Of a DNA stretch of 5,767 nucleotides, positions 1-5,562 are shown one piece after another. The notes beneath the pieces were generated by a model. It was not told the origin of the DNA, searched no databases, and saw nothing but the letters and a program-made list of their open reading frames with translations. The stretch is from Alphaproteobacteria bacterium. GTDB lineage: Bacteria > Pseudomonadota > Alphaproteobacteria > UBA9219. The stretch lies in assembly GCA_028865155.1 (NCBI GenBank), contig JAGWKW010000094.1:1-5767 (forward strand). The letters run 5' to 3'. The position numbers and the translations under genes are program-made. The first letter of the stretch is position 1. Every line of letters starts with the position of its first letter.

Positions 1-40
1 AATCGCCTATTTCTTCGCCCAGACCGAAATCGTCGGTTAA
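1..40 (+). CDS. 3' end of an unidentified gene (partial)
   Basis: Only the last 12 codons and a TAA stop at 38-40 are inside the window, reading IAYFFAQTEIVG. This frame is preferred because about 9 of its 12 codons end in G or C, as in the other genes here, while the frame ending at 72 is mostly A/T-ending. An intrinsic terminator begins 30 bases after the stop, as expected for a gene end. The tail is too short to name the product. Another frame remains possible. Confidence 0.45.
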   Translation, partial: IAYFFAQTEIVG

Positions 41-70
41 GCGGCGGCACAGACAGGCATTTTATTCGTT

Positions 71-113
71 AAACGGGACAGTTATAGAAATAATCGTCCC
101 GTTTTTCTTTTTT
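71..113 (+). terminator. Rho-independent terminator after the gene ending at 40
   Basis: A perfect 9-bp stem pairs 71-79 (AAACGGGAC) with 96-104 (GTCCCGTTT). Inside it a further TTAT/ATAA stem (82-85 with 90-93) closes an AGAA loop. A T-rich tract, TTTTTCTTTTTT, ends at 113. It is placed to end the transcript of the upstream partial gene and so separates it from the structured region that follows. Confidence 0.8.
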
Positions 114-126
114 AGGCAGAATTTTG

Positions 127-155
127 TTGCTTTTGGGTAACCGAATCTCTAAAGT
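127..155 (+). promoter_or_regulatory. possible sigma-70-like promoter for the small structured transcript
   Basis: A -35-like TTGCTT (127-132) is separated by 17 bases from a -10-like TAAAGT (150-155). This would start RNA near 162, just after the upstream terminator. The match to consensus is modest (3 of 6 and 4 of 6). The main support is position between two terminators. Confidence 0.25.
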
Positions 156-177
156 CTTTGAAACTGACAGGACGACC

Positions 178-228
178 ATGACCAAAACACTCCTTCTTAG
201 ACGGGCGTTGCACACGGAGCGGCTATAG
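178..228 (+). CDS. possible 16-residue leader peptide
   Basis: ATG at 178 follows AGGACG (169-174) at a workable distance and encodes MTKTLLLRRALHTERL, ending at TAG 226-228. The stop lies in the loop of the 219-236 hairpin, and a terminator follows about 30 bases later. This is the geometry of an attenuator leader peptide. Five of 16 residues are Leu and three are Arg, but no amino-acid biosynthesis gene follows, so an attenuation role is not supported by context. It may be a chance ORF inside a small RNA. Confidence 0.2.
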   Translation: MTKTLLLRRALHTERL

Positions 229-256
229 AGAGCCGCACGACCGGTCAACGCATTCC

Positions 257-279
257 AGCCCCTTCCGAGGGGCTTTTTT
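257..279 (+). terminator. strong Rho-independent terminator or attenuator
   Basis: A perfect 7-bp GC-rich stem pairs AGCCCCT (257-263) with AGGGGCT (268-274) around loop TCCG, followed by TTTTTT (274-279). It lies only 38 bases before the start of the 75-aa gene. It either ends a small RNA made from 114-257 or acts as an attenuator in the leader of that gene. Confidence 0.75.
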
Positions 280-317
280 ATTAGCAAAAACTCAGCGCGA
301 AACAGGAGAGAAACCAA

Positions 318-545
318 ATGGCGAAACAAGGCATTCCTAGAACCGTAAAAAGAACCGCCCTCAGAGATATGTTTCAAAATGCAGGTGCAGAAGTTGATCA
401 ATGGGAAGTTCGGTGGGACGGTCGCAAGGTCACAATACCGGATTACAAGGAGATCGATATAAAACGCGTAAAAGGCATGATGGTTATTTTAAACAAACCG
501 CTTGAAGCGCTTGTGGCTAGACGAATGCCTACCTGCGGAAATTAA
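318..545 (+). CDS. small basic protein of unknown function, atypical codon use
   Basis: This 75-residue protein is not recognised. It starts at ATG 318 with a good Shine-Dalgarno AGGAG at 304-308 (9-base spacing) and ends at TAA 543-545. It is rich in Lys and Arg, has no signal peptide or membrane segment, and has an acidic/aromatic centre (DQWEVRWDG, about residues 27-35). The C-terminal part, KRVKGMMVILNKPLEALVARR, looks like one amphipathic helix. By hand count only about 40% of codons end in G or C and AGA is used four times, unlike the strongly GC-ending genes around it. That suggests recent transfer or low expression. The terminator and structured RNA just upstream may regulate it or be independent. 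The ribosome site and the uninterrupted frame support a real gene; function is open. Confidence 0.6.
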   Translation: MAKQGIPRTVKRTALRDMFQNAGAEVDQWEVRWDGRKVTIPDYKEIDIKRVKGMMVILNKPLEALVARRMPTCGN

Positions 546-637
546 GCCGATTTTAACCGAAAACAGGCACAGAATAGTCCTATCTCTGCCATGTGCGCCG
601 GCTTTATGGCGCGCGGCCTGACTATGGGGCTTTTCCG

Positions 638-1639
638 ATGTCCGCAACGCTCGGCGATCTGCCGTTTATCGATCTTTATGTGCGCCTCGACCAGCCCGAC
701 CAGGCCTATTACCGGTCGAAGGAACGGTCGCAAAGCATGATCAGCCAGCCGGTGCCCGGCGACTATCAGCTCAGCATCGACCGCTTCATGGCGGCCGTCA
801 ACGAACGGCTCAAGGAGCACAGCGACGGCGCGCTCGAATCCGAAGGCGTGCGCGTCCGCCTGTCGAAACAGAAAATGTCGGACAATTCCTTCTGGGTTTG
901 CGCGCGGCGCATCAATACCGAAATTCCCGACATCACCAAGCTCGGGCTGCAGCAGAATATCCTCGATCACATGATCGGCCTCGGCAAGCGCGACGGGCTC
1001 ATCGTGATTTCCGGCGCGACGGGGCAGGGCAAGACGACGACTGCCGTAGGATTGCTTGGCTATTATCTCAACAATTACGGCGGCACGGCGGTCACGATCG
1101 AAGACCCATGCGAATTCATGCTTGCGGGCCATCACAACAAGGGCGGCCATTGCTTCCAGGTCGAAGTCGAAAAAGACGAAGACTGGGCCATCTGCCTCAA
1201 ACGCGCGCTGCGCTGGGCGCCGCGTTATATTTATGTCGGCGAAGTCCGCACGCCGAAAGCGGCCGAGCAATTGCTGCGCGCGGCCTCGACCGGCCACTTG
1301 GTCATCACGACGGTTCATGCGGGTGCTATCGAAGAAGCGCTAATGGGCATCATTTTCCTGGCCGAACAGTCGATGGGCTCGGGCGTGCACAGCATGCTCG
1401 CGGCGTGCCTGACCGGGCTCGTCAACCAGACGATCAGGGATACGGGGCCGATGCTCAAATACCTGTTCACCGAAGAAAATTCCCCCGGCGACCCGGTGCG
1501 CGCGTTGATCCGCGACAACAAGATCGGCATGCTTTCGACCTATATCGACCGCGTCGCCGCGCGCCTGAAAAACCCCGCGCCGGGCGGCGCCTTTCCGCCC
1601 GCCGCGATCCCCGGACTTCCGGGAGTGAAAAAGACATGA
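638..1639 (+). CDS. PilT/DotB-type secretion or pilus ATPase, first paralog
   Basis: A 333-residue P-loop ATPase of the type II/IV secretion superfamily (T2SSE/PilT/DotB). The N-terminal domain (about 1-115) opens with LPFIDLYVRLD. The ATPase core shows Walker A GATGQGKTTT (126-135, Lys132), Asp box VTIEDPCEF (152-160), Walker B YIYVGEVR (197-204, with Glu202) and His box STGHLVITTVHAG (217-229). DPVRALIRDNK (285-295) resembles the AIRNLIRE motif of PilT retraction ATPases. Such proteins form hexamers at the inner membrane and drive pilus retraction or type IV secretion. There is no GspE-type tetracysteine zinc motif. The C-terminus has a Pro/Gly-rich tail. I start at ATG 638 rather than the GTG at 593: the LPF(I/M)DLYVR block then sits near the N-terminus as in the paralog, GGGG at 626-629 is the only nearby ribosome-site candidate, and GTG 593 has none. 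It overlaps the next gene by ATGA. Pilus and Dot/Icm or conjugation roles cannot be separated without neighbours. Confidence 0.85.
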   Translation: MSATLGDLPFIDLYVRLDQPDQAYYRSKERSQSMISQPVPGDYQLSIDRFMAAVNERLKEHSDGALESEGVRVRLSKQKMSDNSFWVCARRINTEIPDITKLGLQQNILDHMIGLGKRDGLIVISGATGQGKTTTAVGLLGYYLNNYGGTAVTIEDPCEFMLAGHHNKGGHCFQVEVEKDEDWAICLKRALRWAPRYIYVGEVRTPKAAEQLLRAASTGHLVITTVHAGAIEEALMGIIFLAEQSMGSGVHSMLAACLTGLVNQTIRDTGPMLKYLFTEENSPGDPVRALIRDNKIGMLSTYIDRVAARLKNPAPGGAFPPAAIPGLPGVKKT

Positions 1640-2649
1640 CCCTGATAACCCCATCGACGGATGAATCGGCCGGGCAGAAGCTGCGCGACCTGCCTTTCAT
1701 GGATTTGTATGTCCGCATCGATGACAAGGGCAAAGGCGCGGGCGCGCGGTTCCGTTCGCCGGGCCGCGACTATTCGAATAATTGGAGCCGTCTGCTGCCC
1801 GAAAAGTTCCGCTCCGAAATCAACATGATCGCCGATCAGCTGCGCCGGAATCTCGCCAATCCGGATTCGTCCTACGAGTATGATGGCATCCGTTTCCGTC
1901 AATCCTACCAAAAGCTGGCCAACGGGCAGGAATGGGTCACGCTGCGCCGCATCAACACGCATGTGCCGACGCTCGAAGAATTGTCGCTCGCGCCGCACGT
2001 CGCGGCGCAGCTCCGCCGCCTCGGCCAGCGCGACGGGCTGATTTTGATCTCCGGCCCGACGGGGCACGGCAAAACGACGACCAGCTTCGCACTTCTTGCC
2101 GATTATCTGCGCCGTCTCGGCGGCGTCGCCATCACGGTCGAAGATCCGGTCGAATACGCGCTCGACGGGCCAGTCGGCGAATATGGCTATTGCTATCAGG
2201 TACAGGTCGGCCTCGACGAAGACTGGGCGACGCCATTGAAACGCGCCCTGCGCTGGACGCCGCGCTACCTGTTCGTGGGCGAAGTGCGCAGCCCGCGCGC
2301 GGCGGAACAGATTTTGCGCGCCGCGACGACGGGCCATCTGGTCATCACGACCATCCATGCCGGCTCGATCGAAGAAAGCTTCATGGGCCTCATGCATCTG
2401 GCCGAGCAGGCGATCGGCGGCGCGGCCAACTTCATGCTGGCGCAAGGGCTGACGGCGGCCTGGCACCAGACGCTGAGCCCGAGCGGCCCGTTTTTGCGCT
2501 ATATCTTCACCGAAGAACATAACAATGGCGACCCAGTGCGCGCGCTGATCCGCGAAAACAAGGTCGGTATGATCAACAGCTATATCGACAAGCAGATCGC
2601 CCGCATGGAAGTCATGCGCGGCGTCGATCCGGTAACCGGGAAAAGATAA
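1636..2649 (+). CDS. PilT/DotB-type secretion or pilus ATPase, second paralog
   Basis: A 337-residue paralog of the preceding gene, collinear with it at a constant 14-residue offset through the ATPase core. It has Walker A GPTGHGKTTT (140-149, Lys146), Asp box ITVEDPVEY (166-174), Walker B YLFVGEVR (211-218, Glu216), His box TTGHLVITTIHAG (231-243) and a PilT-like DPVRALIRENK (299-309). By hand the two proteins are about 65% identical (74 of 113) from RDGLI to the His box. The ATG (1636-1638) overlaps the upstream TGA, with GGGAG at 1621-1625 as ribosome site, so translation is probably coupled. An open frame runs upstream to 898 but is only the shadow of gene one. The pair recalls PilT-PilU or paired secretion motors and could form hetero-hexamers or alternate. 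Both P-loops look intact, so both should bind ATP. Confidence 0.88.
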   Translation: MTLITPSTDESAGQKLRDLPFMDLYVRIDDKGKGAGARFRSPGRDYSNNWSRLLPEKFRSEINMIADQLRRNLANPDSSYEYDGIRFRQSYQKLANGQEWVTLRRINTHVPTLEELSLAPHVAAQLRRLGQRDGLILISGPTGHGKTTTSFALLADYLRRLGGVAITVEDPVEYALDGPVGEYGYCYQVQVGLDEDWATPLKRALRWTPRYLFVGEVRSPRAAEQILRAATTGHLVITTIHAGSIEESFMGLMHLAEQAIGGAANFMLAQGLTAAWHQTLSPSGPFLRYIFTEEHNNGDPVRALIRENKVGMINSYIDKQIARMEVMRGVDPVTGKR

Positions 2650-2668
2650 TAGAAACCCCCCGTTTTTT
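2634..2668 (+). terminator. weak possible terminator after the ATPase pair
   Basis: AACCGGG (2634-2640) can pair with CCCCGTT (2658-2664) with one C-C mismatch, followed by a run of six T (2663-2668). The hairpin overlaps the last codons of the second ATPase gene and has a long loop, so it is weak. It would separate the ATPase pair from rlmN, whose start is 60 bases after the stop. Read-through into rlmN is equally possible. Confidence 0.3.
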
Positions 2669-2709
2669 CTGCTAATCGTCCGCCCCGCAACAAAGGACAC
2701 GCGGAAAAC

Positions 2710-3966
2710 ATGGCTCGCGACGCGCACGGCAAAAAAAGCGTTCCCCTCGAAGTGGACGGCAAACGCAACCTGATCGGCCTCGATTTCGACGAGCTGTCGG
2801 CGGCGCTGGCCGCGCTCGGCCTCGAAAAATTCCGTACGGCGCAGGTCTGGTCGTGGCTTTACAGCCGCGGCGCGCGCGACTTCGCCGCGATGACCGATCT
2901 CGCCAAGCCTGCGCGCGAAAAACTCGCTGAACATTACGTCATCGCGCGTCCGTCCGTGTCGCAGCATCAGAAATCCAAAGACGGCACGCAAAAATGGCTT
3001 CTGAAAATGGCTGACGGGCAGGAAGTCGAATGCGTGCATATCCCCGAAACCGACCGCGGCGCGTTATGCGTGTCGTCGCAGGTCGGCTGCACGCTGACCT
3101 GCCGCTTCTGCCACACCGGCACGCAGCGCCTCGTGCGCAGCCTCGACGCCAGCGAAATCGTCGCGCAAGTCATGCTGGCCAAAGATTATCTGAACGAATG
3201 GGATGTTCCGGCGCAGTCGCGGTTGCGGGGAGCCTGCGAAGCAGGCGTACCGCAGAGCAGTCGCGCCCGAACAAAGACCGGCAAACCCGGCGGTTCGCCC
3301 GCCGTACGGCTTCTGACCAACATCGTCATGATGGGCATGGGCGAGCCGTTATTCAATTACGAAAATGTCGCCAAAGCATTGCGCATCGTCATGCGCGGCG
3401 ACGGCATCGCCATCGGCAAGCGGCGCATCACGCTTTCGACTTCGGGTGTCGTTCCGCTGATCGAGCGTTGCGGCGCGGAGCTCGGCGTCAATCTGGCGAT
3501 CAGCCTGCACGCGGTGACGGACGAGCTGCGCGACCAGATCATGCCGATCAACCGCAAATATCCGATCAAGGAACTTCTGGCCGCCTGCCGCGCCTATCCG
3601 GGCGCGAGCAATGCGCGCCGCATCACTTTCGAATATGTCATGCTCAAAGGCGTCAATGACAGCCCGGCGGATGCGAAACAGCTTGTGCGCCTTCTGCGCG
3701 GCATTCCGGCGAAAATCAACCTGATCCCGTTCAACCCGTGGCCGGGCACGCCGTTTGAATGTTCGGAACGGAACGTGATCGAAAAATTCGGCGACATCGT
3801 CAACGCTGCCGGTTATGCGAGCCCCATCCGCGCGACGCGCGGCGACGACATCATGGCTGCCTGCGGCCAGCTTAAATCCGCGAGCATGAAATTATCAGCC
3901 GCCGAACGCGCCGCCATCGACAGGTTGATCGCGGAAAAAGACCGCGCACAGGGATTGTCGGCTTAA
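2710..3966 (+). CDS. rlmN: dual-specificity 23S rRNA/tRNA adenine-C2 methyltransferase RlmN
   Basis: A 418-residue radical-SAM enzyme that methylates C2 of A2503 in 23S rRNA and A37 of some tRNAs in the cytoplasm, supporting translational accuracy. The N-terminal RlmN domain (about 17-90) includes [15 protein letters not shown]. The radical-SAM cluster is CxxxCxxC at Cys127, Cys131 and Cys134 in [12 protein letters not shown]. Cys120 (CVSSQVGC) corresponds to E. coli Cys118, and Cys385 (AACGQLKS) to the methyl-carrying Cys355. [12 protein letters not shown] (209-220) and [19 protein letters not shown] are typical. Residues about 168-199 form an extra segment, coded by palindrome-rich DNA, between LNEWDVP and [14 protein letters not shown]; this linker is normally short in alphaproteobacteria. 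It should be a surface loop, so activity is probably kept. ATG 2710 has AAGGA at 2692-2696 with rather long spacing. The stop TAA overlaps the stop of the convergent DnaJ-type gene. Confidence 0.95.
   Translation: MARDAHGKKSVPLEVDGKRNLIGLDFDELSAALAALGLEKFRTAQVWSWLYSRGARDFAAMTDLAKPAREKLAEHYVIARPSVSQHQKSKDGTQKWLLKMADGQEVECVHIPETDRGALCVSSQVGCTLTCRFCHTGTQRLVRSLDASEIVAQVMLAKDYLNEWDVPAQSRLRGACEAGVPQSSRARTKTGKPGGSPAVRLLTNIVMMGMGEPLFNYENVAKALRIVMRGDGIAIGKRRITLSTSGVVPLIERCGAELGVNLAISLHAVTDELRDQIMPINRKYPIKELLAACRAYPGASNARRITFEYVMLKGVNDSPADAKQLVRLLRGIPAKINLIPFNPWPGTPFECSERNVIEKFGDIVNAAGYASPIRATRGDDIMAACGQLKSASMKLSAAERAAIDRLIAEKDRAQGLSA
3211..3310. repeat. palindrome-rich insert inside rlmN
   Basis: This stretch codes for the extra linker of RlmN and contains three palindromes. 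TGCGG (3224-3228) pairs with CCGCA (3250-3254), enclosing GCCTGC (3232-3237) with GCAGGC (3241-3246) around a GAA loop. GGCAAACC (3280-3287) pairs with GGTTCGCC (3292-3299) apart from one mismatch. GCCGTACGGC (3301-3310) is a perfect 10-bp palindrome. The 9-bp direct repeat GCAGTCGCG occurs at 3213-3221 and 3257-3265. The reading frame stays open. The architecture resembles in-gene palindromic elements of Rickettsia, but there is no second copy in the window, so dispersal is untested. Confidence 0.55.
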
Positions 3967-4904
3967 ATCCCCGCCTTCTTCCTCGGGTCATAAGCATTCT
4001 TCTTCGCCCATTTCTCGATAAAGTCGGTCAAATCCTGCGGCACAGGATCGGGCAAAACGACTTTCAGCTTCACGAACATATCGCCCGCCGTTCCGCCTTT
4101 CGCCGCGCCGACGCCTTTGCCTTTCAGACGTAACGTCGTTCCGGTATTCGCGCCCTTCGGAACCTTGACCGCGACCTGCCCGTCCAAGGTCGGCACGGTC
4201 ACGCTCGCGCCCAGCACCGCTTCGGGCAGGCTGACCGGAACTTCCGCGTAAATATCGCGTTCCTTGCGCGTGAAAAAAGCATGCGGTTCGATATGGATTT
4301 CGACGATGGCATCGCCCGCGCCGCCGCCCGCACCCGCCAGCCCCTGGCCTTTCAGGCGCAGCTTATGCCCGTCCTCGACGCCGGGCGGGATCGTGACATC
4401 GACGGTCTTGTCGTTGGTCAGCGTGACGCGCTTTTTGCCGCCCAAACAGGCTTCGGCAAAAGGGACGGTGATCGAATAAGTGACATCCGCGCCGCGCATC
4501 GTGCCGGTATGCGCGCGCTTGCCGCCGCGCGAAGCCGCACCCATGAATTCGGCAAAAATATCGTCCATGCCGCCGAAACTCGAAAACGGATCCGCGCCCG
4601 CATCATGCGCAAAACCGCCGCTGCGCGTATAAGTGCGCCCGTTGCCGAATCCGCCGCCATATCCTCCGCCGAAACCGCGTTCCTGCCCCTGCGCGTCGAT
4701 CTCGCCGCGGTCGAAGCGCGCGCGCTTGTCCGCGTCCGACAACAGGTCATAGGCGGCGGTGACTTCCTTGAATTTCTGTTCGATATCCTTGCGGCCCGGA
4801 TTGACATCGGGATGCAGTTTTTTCGCAAGTTTGCGATACGCGCCTTTGATCTCATGCGCGGTGGCGGTCTTGGGAACGCCGAGGATTTGATAAGGATCTG
4901 CCAT
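3963..4904 (-). CDS. cbpA: CbpA-type DnaJ/Hsp40 co-chaperone
   Basis: A 313-residue J-domain protein that would stimulate DnaK ATPase and deliver unfolded clients; E. coli CbpA also binds curved DNA. The J domain (about 3-68) starts PYQILGV and has the essential HPD at 31-33. A Gly/Phe-rich linker follows (about 70-125, for example [13 protein letters not shown]). Two beta-sandwich substrate domains come next, with [19 protein letters not shown] and its second-domain counterpart [19 protein letters not shown]. The CxxCxGxG zinc-finger repeats of true DnaJ are absent, and the length fits CbpA (about 306 in E. coli). The start MADPYQILG is set by family alignment; the bases before it (ACCCTT) give no clear ribosome site. 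The frame stays open upstream to 5387 but overlaps the lipoprotein gene there, so that extension is artefactual. A terminator hairpin lies directly upstream. Confidence 0.9.
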   Translation of the reverse strand: MADPYQILGVPKTATAHEIKGAYRKLAKKLHPDVNPGRKDIEQKFKEVTAAYDLLSDADKRARFDRGEIDAQGQERGFGGGYGGGFGNGRTYTRSGGFAHDAGADPFSSFGGMDDIFAEFMGAASRGGKRAHTGTMRGADVTYSITVPFAEACLGGKKRVTLTNDKTVDVTIPPGVEDGHKLRLKGQGLAGAGGGAGDAIVEIHIEPHAFFTRKERDIYAEVPVSLPEAVLGASVTVPTLDGQVAVKVPKGANTGTTLRLKGKGVGAAKGGTAGDMFVKLKVVLPDPVPQDLTDFIEKWAKKNAYDPRKKAGI

Positions 4905-4923
4905 AAGGGTCGGGTTGGAAATG

Positions 4924-4968
4924 AAAAACCGGGAACGGAAAGCAGGGCACGCCCGCGCCGTTCCCGGT
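4924..4968 (-). terminator. Rho-independent terminator between the lipoprotein gene and cbpA
   Basis: A perfect 11-bp stem pairs 4928-4938 (ACCGGGAACGG) with 4958-4968 (CCGTTCCCGGT). A small GGG/CCC stem-loop lies in its loop. Read on the - strand, the stem is followed by TTTTT at 4924-4928. It starts 14 bases after the lipoprotein stop and ends about 20 bases before the cbpA start. It should end the lipoprotein transcript or attenuate read-through into cbpA. Confidence 0.85.
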
Positions 4969-4981
4969 CTTATAAAGCATT

Positions 4982-5455
4982 TTACTGTACGATCTTCCAG
5001 CTTCCGTCCGGCTGCTGGCACGCCTTGCCATAGCCTTGCTGCCTCTTGCCGCCGATCGTGATCGTCTGCTGGAACTCGCGGCAATAGGCGCCGTCCGAGG
5101 CATAGCCGTCGCGCACCGGGGTAATCGTGCCGGCATTGCCGTTTTTCGGATCGTTCCAGGTGATCTGCTGGCCGATCGGCGCGGTATAGGCGCGTCGTTC
5201 GGCGGTCTGGTTCTTGAGGCGATCGGTCTCGTCCATCGACGCGCCGACTTCGTTGCCGGCCCATGCGCCGAGCAGAACGCCAAGGCTGGTCGTCACCAGC
5301 TTGCCGCTGCCATGGCCGAACTGGCTGCCCAGCAAGCCGCCGGCGGCCGCGCCGCCAAGCGTGCCGACCGTCTGGTCGTTGCCCCAATTGTCGCTTTGGC
5401 AGGCCGCAAGCGCGAGCGATGCGGTGAGAAGGGCGATGGCTGATTTACGAAGCAT
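4982..5455 (-). CDS. 17 kDa-antigen-like glycine-zipper outer membrane lipoprotein
   Basis: A 157-residue lipoprotein. The signal peptide MLRKSAIALLTASLALAAC ends in lipobox LAAC, with Cys19 as the lipidated residue. Gln at +2 (not Asp) favours the outer membrane. Two Gly-rich hydrophobic stretches (about 31-51 and 59-71) form the glycine-zipper 2TM domain of the Rickettsia 17 kDa surface antigen family. The C-terminal domain has YCREFQQTITIGGKRQQGYGKACQQPDGSWKIV, with Cys125 and Cys146 possibly forming a disulfide; this closely follows the rickettsial antigen ending. Such proteins are structural or envelope-integrity lipoproteins with no known enzymatic role. The start at 5455 has GAGG five bases upstream on the - strand. 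A strong terminator follows, and pdxH is divergent. Confidence 0.9.
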   Translation of the reverse strand: MLRKSAIALLTASLALAACQSDNWGNDQTVGTLGGAAAGGLLGSQFGHGSGKLVTTSLGVLLGAWAGNEVGASMDETDRLKNQTAERRAYTAPIGQQITWNDPKNGNAGTITPVRDGYASDGAYCREFQQTITIGGKRQQGYGKACQQPDGSWKIVQ

Positions 5456-5495
5456 GGAAACCTCATGATTCCGGGGGTTAATTCTTTGCTGCCAA

Positions 5496-5525
5496 ATCCT
5501 AGCCTAAAGGGTAAAGTGGGCGCAA
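5496..5525 (-). promoter_or_regulatory. possible promoter for the lipoprotein gene
   Basis: On the - strand, TTGCGC (5520-5525) and TAGGAT (5496-5501) are 18 bases apart, giving a start near 5490 and a leader of about 35 bases. The -10 matches 4 of 6 consensus bases and the -35 only 3 of 6. The 107-bp divergent gap (5456-5562) must also hold the pdxH promoter, for which I see no clear boxes. Confidence 0.25.
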
Positions 5526-5562
5526 CTGTGGCGTTTTCAACCCTTCAACCTTGTGCCGATCA

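Larger units (their letters stand above)
160..279 (+). ncRNA. candidate small RNA or transcribed leader with nested hairpins
   Basis: Between two strong terminators lies about 140 bases with no convincing gene. GCGTTG (205-210) pairs perfectly with CAACGC (246-251). This encloses a second perfect stem, GCGGCT (219-224) with AGCCGC (231-236), around loop ATAGAG. A terminator hairpin (257-274) with a T tract closes the unit. The upstream part contains CTCCTTCTT at 190-198, a pyrimidine run complementary to Shine-Dalgarno sequences and outside the stems, as in many trans-acting small RNAs. The transcript would be about 115-120 nt if the weak promoter at 127-155 is used. It could instead be the leader/attenuator of the 75-aa gene at 318. 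I recognise no known RNA family; tRNA and rRNA are excluded by sequence. Confidence 0.35.

Noticed and set aside
205..279. tRNA-like fold
   Set aside because: There is no T-loop GTTCGA-type sequence, no anticodon arm of proper size, and it ends in a terminator rather than an acceptor stem.
593..637. GTG-initiated N-terminal extension of the first ATPase
   Set aside because: It has no ribosome site and no counterpart in the paralog; ATG 638 fits better.
546..637. Regulatory element before the ATPase pair
   Set aside because: Only a weak 5-bp GCGCC/GGCGC inverted repeat (595-612) and no convincing promoter boxes were seen.
898..2649. 583-residue + strand frame starting inside the first ATPase gene
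   Set aside because: Its first 246 residues are an Arg/His-rich shadow of the first ATPase; the real gene starts at 1636.
1540..3039. 499-residue - strand open frame opposite the ATPase and rlmN genes
   Set aside because: An antisense shadow produced by GC-rich codon structure; it spans two real genes and has no recognisable motif.
3213..3265. Target-site duplication of a transposon (9-bp direct repeat)
   Set aside because: The 44-bp period is not a multiple of three and no transposase or terminal inverted repeats exist; I keep it only as part of the insert description.
3963..5387. 474-residue - strand frame joining cbpA to upstream sequence
   Set aside because: The upstream part is an out-of-frame reading of the lipoprotein gene and its terminator; the J domain starts at MADPYQILG (4904).
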